DNA from: Pseudomonadota bacterium
Lineage (GTDB): Bacteria; Desulfobacterota; Syntrophia; Syntrophales; JADFWA01
NCBI GenBank assembly: GCA_015222855.1
Contig: JADFWA010000031.1
Location: 1 to 6,200, forward strand
Reading direction: 5' to 3'
Length of the DNA: 6,200 bases
In this document: piece by piece, positions 1 through 6,137 of the stretch
Numbering within the stretch: the first letter of the stretch is position 1
How the letters are laid out: each line of letters starts with the position of its first letter
The notes under the pieces: model-generated
What the model saw: the letters and a program-made list of their open reading frames with translations, nothing else
Databases searched by the model: none
Told to the model about the DNA's origin: nothing
Program-made: the position numbers and the translations under genes

Positions 1-3000
1 TCAACCCGGAACTTGTAATTTCCTTCTGTGAAGTCATCCGGGTTGAATATAGCCGCTCCATTTTCATCTGTTGTCGCATATGTACCTGTGTAAGATCCTG
101 CTCCAGTAAAAGCATAAACCCTGAGACCTGAAAGCAGCCTGCCGGTGCTGGTTTCGACTGTGACTACCAGGTTTTGCGGACCGATAGTATAGATTTGTGT
201 GACGACACTGCTCTGGTTCCCTGCACTGTCAACACCCATAAATTTAAGTGTGGTGGTCTCATTGATGTCAATGGGAGAAGAGTAAAGGGAAGAGCCGGTA
301 GTCGGTTCTATGCCGTTCGTGGTGTAATATATCTGTGCTGTTTCATCTGCGGTAAGGGTTACGTTCAATGCCGACTCATAGCTGCCTCCTGCAGGTGTCG
401 CTTCGACCGTGGGAGGAGTTCTGTCTATGGTCACAGCGCCTGCGCTATAAGCTGAAGTCGAAGATTCACCATCTCTTATGGTTGCATAGATATAATAAGT
501 CCCCTCAAGAGAGGATATATCCCAGGCATAAGTGTCATCTGATCCGTCAGGATCTTCGTTAAGGCCCTCTATGATTAGAGTTCCGTCTTCACCTGCATTG
601 TCGGTGTCATAGTAAAGAGAAATATTTGCATTGCTGTCAGGATCACTGTCTTCCCACTGGATGACTATGCTTGCAGAATTGGTTAAGAGATCTGAAGCCG
701 GCTCCTGTATAGTAATCTGCGGCGGGGTATTCACACCTGCACTGCTGATAAAAAAGGAAGCAGTAGCCATCCAGTTTCCGGCCAGGCCGTGTTCGTCCTC
801 GGCCTGGGCTCGCCAGTAATACCAGGTGGTATCTGAAAGCTGGACCGGAACGATCCATTCAGGCGCGGATGATTCACCCTGTGCAACCAGGATGGTCAGC
901 GCTTCATCAGAATAAACTTCGAACCTGTAGGTGAGGCTGTCACCATCAGGATCTTTTGCATGGCTTACTGAAAGAGTCGGCGTCTGTGTTTGAACCCAGG
1001 CGTTTTGGCCCGGATTTTTTAATATCAATACAGAGGGAGCGTCATTTGCAGTATTGACAAAGAAACTCCCCTGCACCCATGAGCTTTCCGCTGCTCCATC
1101 ATTTGATTTTACCCGCCAGAAGTAAATAGTGTTGTCTTCAAGCCCGGTGACATTCCAGCTCGTTGTACCCGAACCTTCAGTAATCTCATCAGAAGTTTGC
1201 TTTGCATCACTGTCAAAGGTATTGACCTTATCCAGTTCAAAATAATATCCAAGGGTGTCGGCATCAACAGCGTTGTTTATAACAAGATCGAGCTGCAAAT
1301 CTCCCACTTCGCTGCCCACGGCCGGAGAAGATACAGTCGGAGCGGCAGGCGCTGTATTTGCTGTATTAATATAAAATGATTCTGGAGAGGTTTCGTTTTG
1401 TGCCCCGTGCTCATCTGTTGCAACGACTCTCCAGAAATACCCGGTGCTGTCATCGAGCACTGTATCCACCACCCAGGATGTGCTCCCGTCCGGGCCTTCG
1501 GGAATACCTGAAGCGGAAGCAACCAGGGTGCTCATACCGCTGTCCGTATAAATCTCAAAGATATAGGTGATTATATCTTCATCAATATCAACGCTGTTTG
1601 TAACCTGCAGGACAGGTGTCTGCGTATCGACTTCGATGTTATCTTGCGGGTTGCTGATATTAAAATCGCCGGGCGGATCGTTTGAAGTATTTACAAATAA
1701 GCTTCCATATGCCCACAGGCTATAGCTGTATCCGTCAGTCGCCCTGGTACGCCAATAGTACCAAGAGTTATCGTTTAACGTTTCGGGGACTGTCCATGAG
1801 GTCGTCTGGACCCCTTCCGGTACTTCGGATACACCTGCAATAAGGGTAGCTAATTCAGGATCGGAAAAAACCTCAAATTCATAAGTTATTGTACCGCCGT
1901 CAGGATCCGTACTGTTATTTATTACAAGTTCAGGTGAAAGAAAGTTTACTTCAGTCGCATCTTCCGGTGACTGGATCACCGGTACAGACGGTGGACTATC
2001 GCTGCCGCATGGATTGGTGCCGTATAGATACTCATCAAGATCAGATATTCCGTCACCGTCGAAATCGCCGGTTCCATCCCTATCTAATGTACCGAAATGC
2101 TCCATCTCCCAGGCATCAGACATTCCGTCGCCGTCCGTATCATCTGCTGAGTTGATGGTTTGCACTGCTCGCTGGCTATCTTCCAGTATGCCGTCTGAAG
2201 CTTTAAAGGTAATCGGATATCTTCCGGCCTGGCCGACTGACGGTGTCCAGTCGAAAATGCCGGTCCCGTTACCGTTGTCTGTAAATGAAGCACCCGCGGG
2301 AAGTGGTGCCGCAGAAAGGGCTGGAATCGTTCCATCCGGGTCGCTTGCCTCGATAATGAATGAAAGCTGTTGACCTTCTGCCCTGGTGCGATCCGGAATA
2401 TACTGAAGCACAGGGGCCTGGGGCACTGATTCAGGAACATCAAATTTAACCGTGTATGAGTCGGTCGTATTAACGTCAAACAGATTGATAAAATAATCCC
2501 AGCTGTGATCCGCTTTTCTGGTTTTCGATAACCAGACATTTTCTGTCTTGATAAGCTTGCCGTCTGATCTAACAGCTTCTGCGATGACCTTCTGGCCGCT
2601 AAAAGGATCGGGAAGCTGAACATACATGAACCCCGCAGTTACAGGCGTTGAAAGGGTATAGTGTGTCTCGGTTCCGTGTTGTCCTTCAAGCGCAAGGTTG
2701 GAAGAAGCCGACTGATCCATAACCTGTGTATCAACGCTGTCCGACTCGTAAATCCGGTAAATATCTCCATCCCTGGCAAGAAAATCCTTGATTAAATCAC
2801 GCCCGGGCAAGTCCACAATGACATCATGGACAAGAAAATGGGTGTTCACTGCATCTATAAGTGACGTAAGTTCTCCGCCAAGTTCGTCTGAATGGGAAAA
2901 TTCGGCAGTAAACTCCACAAACTGGCCTGATAGAGTACAGGTCATGATCCATCTGGCCACACCTGAGATATTCGGCTCTATATCGCCAAAATCGGCCAGC

Positions 3001-3776
3001 AGGCTTTCCGTTACAGGCTCCCCGTTGACTTCACTCCCTTCAATGACAAAACCTATCAACAGACCCAGCTCATTATCCACAATCTTCGGCTGGGCGGAAT
3101 CTATTTTCAGACTTTTTGCCACGCCAAAACCATTGTTCTGTACCCGTACACCAAGGGAAAACGGAATCGGGGGTTCGATTTCAGGGGAAAAGGCGTCATC
3201 GCCGTAAACTTCAGAGGGGAGAAAGTAATCGAGTGTCAGCTCCGGCATTGGCTTTACGTATATATAATCAGGTGAAACCACTGTAACATTTTCATCCCCG
3301 CCGATAGTGTAAGTGAGAGTCGCACCGACATAATATAACGTTCCCTGTTCAAGACCATTGGACGCTCCGGGTGCCGGAATAATCAACCAGTGAATGTCCG
3401 CAGAAGAAGAGGGTGCTACAGTTCCGGACCCGTTCACATCATCAATATTTTCCATTGAATCCAGGCGTATGAAAAATTTAGCATCGGTATTGTCAGGATC
3501 CGAACTTGCAAGAACGCCGTTTCCTTCCTCATCCATAAAGGAAACGTCCACATTTACGTTTTCTAAAGTAATATGGGAAAGACCGTTATTAATGCTCATA
3601 TGTGCATCAAAAGCCTGCCGCTCAAGAGTCAGCTCCTGCCGAATTTCAATTTTAACGCGGGCACAGACAGAGGCATCACCGGCGGCATGAGATAAAACCG
3701 GAAGCAGCAATAAAAAGCTAATGATTGATAATAAATAGAGTGCTAAAAGTTCTTTTAAGATCTTTATCTTTCCCAT
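1..3776 (-). CDS. Giant secreted multidomain protein (TSP3-like, FN3/Ig-like repeats), C-terminus beyond the window
   Basis: The minus-strand frame starting at ATG 3776 is open for 1258 codons and leaves the window without a stop. A GGAGG six bases before the ATG and an immediate signal peptide support this start. Residues 1-31 form a Sec signal (K-rich start, Leu/Ile core, SHA|A cleavage site). Residues 33 to about 450 are beta-rich and not recognised. About 453-541 resembles a putative Ig domain (FDWTP, FKASDG). About 545-592 is a thrombospondin-3-like Ca-binding stretch (DTDGDGMSD, DFDGDGISDLDEY). About 594-1016 holds four FN3/Ig-like repeats with YYWR and FFVNTAN signatures, followed by a divergent fifth. 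About 1119-1198 resembles the chitobiase C-terminal domain (IYYTTNG, Y.SPI). The last ~60 residues look like a carboxypeptidase-regulatory-type sandwich (GLRVYAF, TDENG). It is probably extracellular or cell-surface, perhaps adhesive. No catalytic domain is visible, and function is unknown. Frame was checked at several points and no frameshift was seen. Confidence 0.93.
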   Translation of the reverse strand, partial: MGKIKILKELLALYLLSIISFLLLLPVLSHAAGDASVCARVKIEIRQELTLERQAFDAHMSINNGLSHITLENVNVDVSFMDEEGNGVLASSDPDNTDAKFFIRLDSMENIDDVNGSGTVAPSSSADIHWLIIPAPGASNGLEQGTLYYVGATLTYTIGGDENVTVVSPDYIYVKPMPELTLDYFLPSEVYGDDAFSPEIEPPIPFSLGVRVQNNGFGVAKSLKIDSAQPKIVDNELGLLIGFVIEGSEVNGEPVTESLLADFGDIEPNISGVARWIMTCTLSGQFVEFTAEFSHSDELGGELTSLIDAVNTHFLVHDVIVDLPGRDLIKDFLARDGDIYRIYESDSVDTQVMDQSASSNLALEGQHGTETHYTLSTPVTAGFMYVQLPDPFSGQKVIAEAVRSDGKLIKTENVWLSKTRKADHSWDYFINLFDVNTTDSYTVKFDVPESVPQAPVLQYIPDRTRAEGQQLSFIIEASDPDGTIPALSAAPLPAGASFTDNGNGTGIFDWTPSVGQAGRYPITFKASDGILEDSQRAVQTINSADDTDGDGMSDAWEMEHFGTLDRDGTGDFDGDGISDLDEYLYGTNPCGSDSPPSVPVIQSPEDATEVNFLSPELVINNSTDPDGGTITYEFEVFSDPELATLIAGVSEVPEGVQTTSWTVPETLNDNSWYYWRTRATDGYSYSLWAYGSLFVNTSNDPPGDFNISNPQDNIEVDTQTPVLQVTNSVDIDEDIITYIFEIYTDSGMSTLVASASGIPEGPDGSTSWVVDTVLDDSTGYFWRVVATDEHGAQNETSPESFYINTANTAPAAPTVSSPAVGSEVGDLQLDLVINNAVDADTLGYYFELDKVNTFDSDAKQTSDEITEGSGTTSWNVTGLEDNTIYFWRVKSNDGAAESSWVQGSFFVNTANDAPSVLILKNPGQNAWVQTQTPTLSVSHAKDPDGDSLTYRFEVYSDEALTILVAQGESSAPEWIVPVQLSDTTWYYWRAQAEDEHGLAGNWMATASFFISSAGVNTPPQITIQEPASDLLTNSASIVIQWEDSDPDSNANISLYYDTDNAGEDGTLIIEGLNEDPDGSDDTYAWDISSLEGTYYIYATIRDGESSTSAYSAGAVTIDRTPPTVEATPAGGSYESALNVTLTADETAQIYYTTNGIEPTTGSSLYSSPIDINETTTLKFMGVDSAGNQSSVVTQIYTIGPQNLVVTVETSTGRLLSGLRVYAFTGAGSYTGTYATTDENGAAIFNPDDFTEGNYKFRV

Positions 3777-3782
3777 TTTCTT

Positions 3783-3787
3783 CCTCC
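3783..3787 (-). promoter_or_regulatory. Strong Shine-Dalgarno for the giant secreted protein
   Basis: The minus strand reads GGAGG, then six bases, then ATG at 3776. This fixes the start of the large gene just before its signal peptide. A TATATA stretch about 25-30 bases upstream of the ATG (around 3801-3808) could be a -10 box, but I see no convincing -35 element. Confidence 0.8.
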
Positions 3788-3860
3788 GTTTATTACGGGC
3801 TATATATAAAAAGCGTAATAATTCACCACAGAGGCACAGAGAGCACAGAGTGGTTTCTTT

Positions 3861-3930
3861 TTTTATCCAATCGGGAGACCCCAGAGGAATAGGCTTCGCA
3901 TTCCACAGGGCAAGCAACGATTGGATAAAA
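3861..3930. repeat. 13-bp perfect inverted repeat inside the intergenic element
   Basis: TTTTATCCAATCG at 3861-3873 is exactly complementary to CGATTGGATAAAA at 3918-3930. The 44-base interior holds a smaller stem, GGAAT (3886-3890) with ATTCC (3900-3904). It could be a nested mobile remnant or an RNA or cruciform structure. Confidence 0.65.
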
Positions 3931-4005
3931 GAACTCATACCTTCGGTAACCCTGTAACGCTACCCTGAAAGCCATGCATGTCCTTTGGCCCGAAGGGCTG
4001 ATAGA

Positions 4006-4042
4006 TTTTTATTTGTCCCGATACCATCGGGACAAATAAAAA
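4006..4042. repeat. Perfect 17-bp hairpin with a 3-base loop
   Basis: The arms at 4006-4022 and 4026-4042 are perfectly complementary around the loop ACC, with core TTTGTCCCGAT/ATCGGGACAAA. It lies about 60 bases past the stop of the transglutaminase-like gene. The T-run is at the 5' side of the stem and the A-run at the 3' side on both strands, so it lacks the T-tail of a canonical intrinsic terminator. It may still slow polymerase or protect mRNA ends. Confidence 0.7.
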
Positions 4043-4104
4043 AGTTTTTCTCTGTGTCCTCCGTGCCTCTGTGGTTAATGTATTAATAGAAAGTTATTCC
4101 TTAA

Positions 4105-5055
4105 TCAATTCATCTTTACTTCTAACCCTTCCCCCTGAACACGGAAACGGTTAAACTGTAACATCGGATTATCCTGCGGCCTCTTAATTATCCGTATGGC
4201 AATATAGTTTGAATTTTCTTTCATAAAAACCTTGTTTTGGGGATCAGAAATTCGCCATGCTCCGTCTTCATAAAACTGAGCCCAGTTATGATAATAGCCG
4301 GGTTTCAATATGGAGCTTTCCTTTGTAATATATCCACCGATACACCGTGCCGGGATTTTGACAGCCCTGCATAATGCTGTAAATAGATACATGAACTCAG
4401 TGCAGTCACCTTTTTTATGCGACAATGCATAGAGGGCGCCGCGTTCTTTACTTAAATACCCGGCATAACGTACATTACCGACAACCCATCGGAAAATATT
4501 TTCTGCGGTTTTTAGATTGCTTGAGGCAGTAAGTTTTTTCGCAGTATTAAATAGGACCGGATCATCAGATTCTATATATTTTTCTGCCTTAAGATACGGT
4601 TTTATATCCCTGACGGCTTCCGTAACCGGCTTGTCTGAAAGAAGCACTCTCGCCTTAATTTGAATAATCTTGGTTGCATAGGGAGGAAAGTCGTTTAATG
4701 TAAAATGCAAGACATGGTTGCCAAGATCATCAGTAATCAACTTGTAGGGATGAGAGCTTTTGATATTATCACAAAGTTGTGTTGAAGTCTGTTTTACAGG
4801 CGCATATGTCCAGAACTCGGCCTTTTTGAGTAAATGGTTGGTCTTATTCTGAAGGGTGAAACTGTATTGAATCTGCCTGGGGATTGGAGGGCTAGTTTCG
4901 GGGAGACTTGGAGTGACGACGTCTCTGGGTTTTCTCGAAATGGCCCAGAAAAGCGCAATACAAAGACAGGCCGTCGCCAAATATAAGGCGACTCTCTTTA
5001 GGGACAACTCGCGCATTTTTTTAGAGTCTTTGTCGAATGTTCCTTTGGTTGCCAA
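4105..5055 (-). CDS. Membrane-anchored transglutaminase/papain-like protein
   Basis: This is a transglutaminase-like (cysteine protease fold) protein, probably exported and anchored by one N-terminal membrane segment at residues ~20-39 (LYLATACLCIALFW). The C-terminal half carries the family triad: Cys218 in GDCTEFMYLFTALCR, His256 in YYHNWAQFY and Asp271 in WRISDPQN, numbered from the TTG start at 5055. The middle (about 60-155) is a beta-rich region of the kind that often precedes this domain. The upstream end is uncertain. TTG 5055 gives 316 residues and overlaps the rhodanese gene by 58 bases. ATG 5016 gives 303 residues, overlaps by 19 bases and starts just before the membrane segment; I prefer ATG 5016. 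Neither start has a strong Shine-Dalgarno, which fits translational coupling. Peptidase or cross-linking activity on periplasmic or surface proteins is possible; the substrate is unknown. Confidence 0.9.
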   Translation of the reverse strand: MATKGTFDKDSKKMRELSLKRVALYLATACLCIALFWAISRKPRDVVTPSLPETSPPIPRQIQYSFTLQNKTNHLLKKAEFWTYAPVKQTSTQLCDNIKSSHPYKLITDDLGNHVLHFTLNDFPPYATKIIQIKARVLLSDKPVTEAVRDIKPYLKAEKYIESDDPVLFNTAKKLTASSNLKTAENIFRWVVGNVRYAGYLSKERGALYALSHKKGDCTEFMYLFTALCRAVKIPARCIGGYITKESSILKPGYYHNWAQFYEDGAWRISDPQNKVFMKENSNYIAIRIIKRPQDNPMLQFNRFRVQGEGLEVKMN

Positions 5056-5624
5056 ATAAGGGCCTGCCGTTGCAGGAACGTCTTGTATCCCTTTTGGCCG
5101 TTTTTGAGATAGAAAACATTCCTTATTCCGGTTTCTTGAATCAGCTTTTCGACTCTTTCGTATTGCTCACCTTTTTCATCAAAGATTAGAACAGACAACA
5201 AGGGGTTCCTTTCGTGTCTGTCCATTGCCCTCTTGATTCTTGAAACGAATTGTTCTGGATCATCTCCAAAGGGTATGGCCATTGCGTGGGGAATCAAATA
5301 CCGACCTTCTGAGCTTTCCGATTTTGAGACATCAATCACCAGCCAGTTTTCGTCATTTTTTTCTTCAAAGAAAACTTGAGGAGGCATCCTGTTCAAGTCT
5401 TTTTGCGCAAATATGTCGCCGTTGAGAGGTGCCCCTTTTTGCCTCCAGGCATTCAACCCGCCATTCAGGATCCAAACCGCAGTAAAACCCGAATCCCTCA
5501 AGCGCTTGCACTCTTGTTCTAGTTGACCATAGTAATATCCCTCATTAATCAAGACAAAAGGGTTTGACTTCAGAAAACCTTTTGTTTTGATGGTAAAAAG
5601 GGGCACCGCCCAACTGTGTCCCAT
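4998..5624 (-). CDS. 5'-truncated tandem rhodanese-domain protein (probable gene remnant)
   Basis: The product shows the C-terminal half of one rhodanese domain (residues ~8-67: PLFTIKTKGFLKS, then the GGLNAW signature) followed by a fuller second one (~71-187: LVIDVS, YLIPHAMAIPF, NVFYLKNGQKGY). Rhodaneses transfer sulfur through a loop cysteine. Here the loop positions read VLINEG and VLIFDEKG, so neither domain has it. The only cysteines are Cys39 and a C-terminal CASC pair (204, 207). The first domain lacks its usual beginning, the D-x-R and IPG region. Homology appears to stop near 5600, where the hairpin-rich element begins. The first ~6 residues (MGHSWA) are read from that element, and the ATG at 5624 has no visible ribosome-binding site. 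I infer a gene broken at its 5' end. Its stop overlaps the transglutaminase-like gene, which suggests an old operon. Whether it is still translated is unknown. Confidence 0.75.
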   Translation of the reverse strand: MGHSWAVPLFTIKTKGFLKSNPFVLINEGYYYGQLEQECKRLRDSGFTAVWILNGGLNAWRQKGAPLNGDIFAQKDLNRMPPQVFFEEKNDENWLVIDVSKSESSEGRYLIPHAMAIPFGDDPEQFVSRIKRAMDRHERNPLLSVLIFDEKGEQYERVEKLIQETGIRNVFYLKNGQKGYKTFLQRQALIWQPKEHSTKTLKKCASCP

Positions 5625-5886
5625 GCGGGGTTACCACGCCCCAACCGAATACACAGCGCAGGACGACACCCCCTATGGGGTACGTCCAGCACTTGTGCGT
5701 TACTCGGTTAAGTCCTTTCGGACTGGTGGTAATTCGCATGGGAAACGCTCAAGACTGTACGCGAAACTCAACTAGCCATGTGGGTACTGCTTTATGTCAT
5801 TACATAGGCGTTCTCCTTTTGCTTTGTCTGTGCTTATCGGTTAAACTCGATAGTATGAATTTCCTTTTCAAAGCGGCGTAGCCGCG
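5606..5886 (+). ncRNA. Candidate structured RNA, possibly an orphan omega-RNA of the IscB/IsrB type
   Basis: Read on the plus strand, a series of complementary arms is visible: CTGTGT 5614-5619 with ACACAG 5651-5656, enclosing GGGG 5627-5630 with CCCC 5639-5642; GGACG 5661-5665 with CGTCC 5683-5687, enclosing ACCCC 5668-5672 with GGGGT 5677-5681; AGTCC 5711-5715 with GGACT 5720-5724; TATCG 5835-5839 with CGATA 5848-5852; and GCGGC 5873-5877 with GCCGC 5881-5885. The density and nesting suggest a folded RNA of about 280-300 bases. The known IsrB omega-RNAs are about this long and carry their guide at the 5' end, which here would lie in rhodanese sequence. The family is not proven and I cannot run a covariance search. 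The strand is also open: on the minus strand the 5711-5724 stem would be closed by a GAAA tetraloop. Confidence 0.45.
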
Positions 5887-5916
5887 TCATACAAAATTGC
5901 GGGGCGATTTTATGAC
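5886..5916. repeat. Imperfect hairpin at the right edge of the structured element
   Basis: GTCATACAAAAT (5886-5897) pairs with ATTTTATGAC (5907-5916), with two unpaired bases (A and C, between GTCAT and AAAAT) bulged in the left arm and the loop TGCGGGGCG. It directly follows the GCGGC-GTA-GCCGC stem and could be the terminal hairpin that a single-strand (HUH-type) transposase recognises. That role is inferred from position and shape only. Confidence 0.5.
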
Positions 5917-6137
5917 TTGTTTTGCATACCAGATTCTTTCCAGTTTGTACAGATCAAAAGTGGGGTCTTGGCTGAGACCAGGAAAGCTCATCACGACCTT
6001 GCTTGTTACAGCATCATGCAGCCCAGCTCTTTGGGGTCACCTGCCTCACATAATTGGTTCTTCCAGTATCTGAGACCCATGGCTTTCAGCCTCCTACTGA
6101 CCGTACACTCTGTCCTTTATGTTTTGATTTCGACGAT
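5917..6137. other. No supported gene between the structured element and the edge frame
   Basis: Reading frames here are short and resemble no family I recognise. Small stems are visible: GGTCT/AGACC (5964-5968 with 5975-5979) and GGCT-TTC-AGCC (6081-6091). The word CTGAGACC occurs twice (5972-5979 and 6070-6077). I looked for the missing start of the rhodanese gene on the minus strand and did not find it. The region may be another non-coding insertion or decayed mobile DNA. Confidence 0.5.

Larger units (their letters stand above)
3822..4078. repeat. MITE-like palindromic element with 29-bp imperfect terminal inverted repeats
   Basis: The left end, 3822-3850, reads outside-in TTCACCACAGAGGCAC and onward. 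The right end, 4050-4078, reverse-complemented reads TTAACCACAGAGGCAC and onward. By my alignment the ends match at 25 of 29 positions. From memory, sequences of this CACAGAGGCAC type recur in intergenic regions of many environmental bacteria; whether they transpose is not something I can state. There is no transposase and no clear target-site duplication, although both flanks are rich in TAAT/ATTA. Confidence 0.6.
3777..4104. other. Intergenic region made mostly of nested palindromes
   Basis: This 328-base gap lies between the transglutaminase-like gene and the giant gene. No open frame in it looks coding. It contains the ribosome-binding site of the downstream gene and a 257-bp element bounded by inverted CACAGAGGCAC-type repeats (3822-4078). 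Inside that element are a 13-bp inverted repeat, a 17-bp perfect hairpin and smaller stems such as GCCC-GAA-GGGC (3988-3998) and GGAAT/ATTCC (3886-3890 with 3900-3904). Confidence 0.8.
5597..5916. mobile_element. Candidate non-coding mobile element inserted in the rhodanese gene
   Basis: The block starts where rhodanese similarity ends (about 5597-5606) and stops, by my estimate, at the hairpin ending at 5916. It has no long open frame on either strand but many short stems. The size (about 320 bp), a hairpin at the right edge and the absence of long terminal inverted repeats fit a non-autonomous IS200/IS605-type element better than a classical DDE insertion sequence. Both boundaries are estimates. 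The sequence beyond 5916 does not resume the rhodanese gene, so a simple insertion without further rearrangement is not shown. Confidence 0.45.

Noticed and set aside
1..6. Stop codon for the giant gene at the left edge (TCA, i.e. TGA on the minus strand)
   Set aside because: It is in another phase: the gene's last complete codon is GTT at 5-3, leaving GA of the next codon, so the frame stays open.
2084..2623. Minus-strand 179-codon frame out of phase with the giant gene
   Set aside because: It overlaps a frame that encodes clear putative Ig and TSP3-like motifs; its own translation shows no family features.
2014..3690. Plus-strand open frames of 98-139 codons (2014-2373, 2788-3207, 3394-3690)
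   Set aside because: They lie entirely opposite the giant minus-strand gene, have no domain features or ribosome sites, and are antisense shadows of its Asp/Ser-rich codons.
4006..4042. Canonical intrinsic terminator
   Set aside because: The T-run precedes the stem and an A-run follows it on both strands, the reverse of the expected order.
3822..4078. CRISPR array
   Set aside because: There are only two CACAGAGGCAC copies, in opposite orientation and over 200 bases apart, with no regular repeat-spacer pattern.
5690..5800. Group I or group II intron
   Set aside because: A GTGCG and a GGGAAAC motif are present on the plus strand, but I found no domain V hairpin, no P7-like core and no reverse transcriptase or homing gene.
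5545..5881. Small open frames across the structured element on both strands (such as 5675-5881 plus and 5545-5739 minus)
   Set aside because: They are short and mutually overlapping, have no convincing ribosome sites and coincide with RNA-like stems; the minus one merges element sequence with the rhodanese remnant in another phase.
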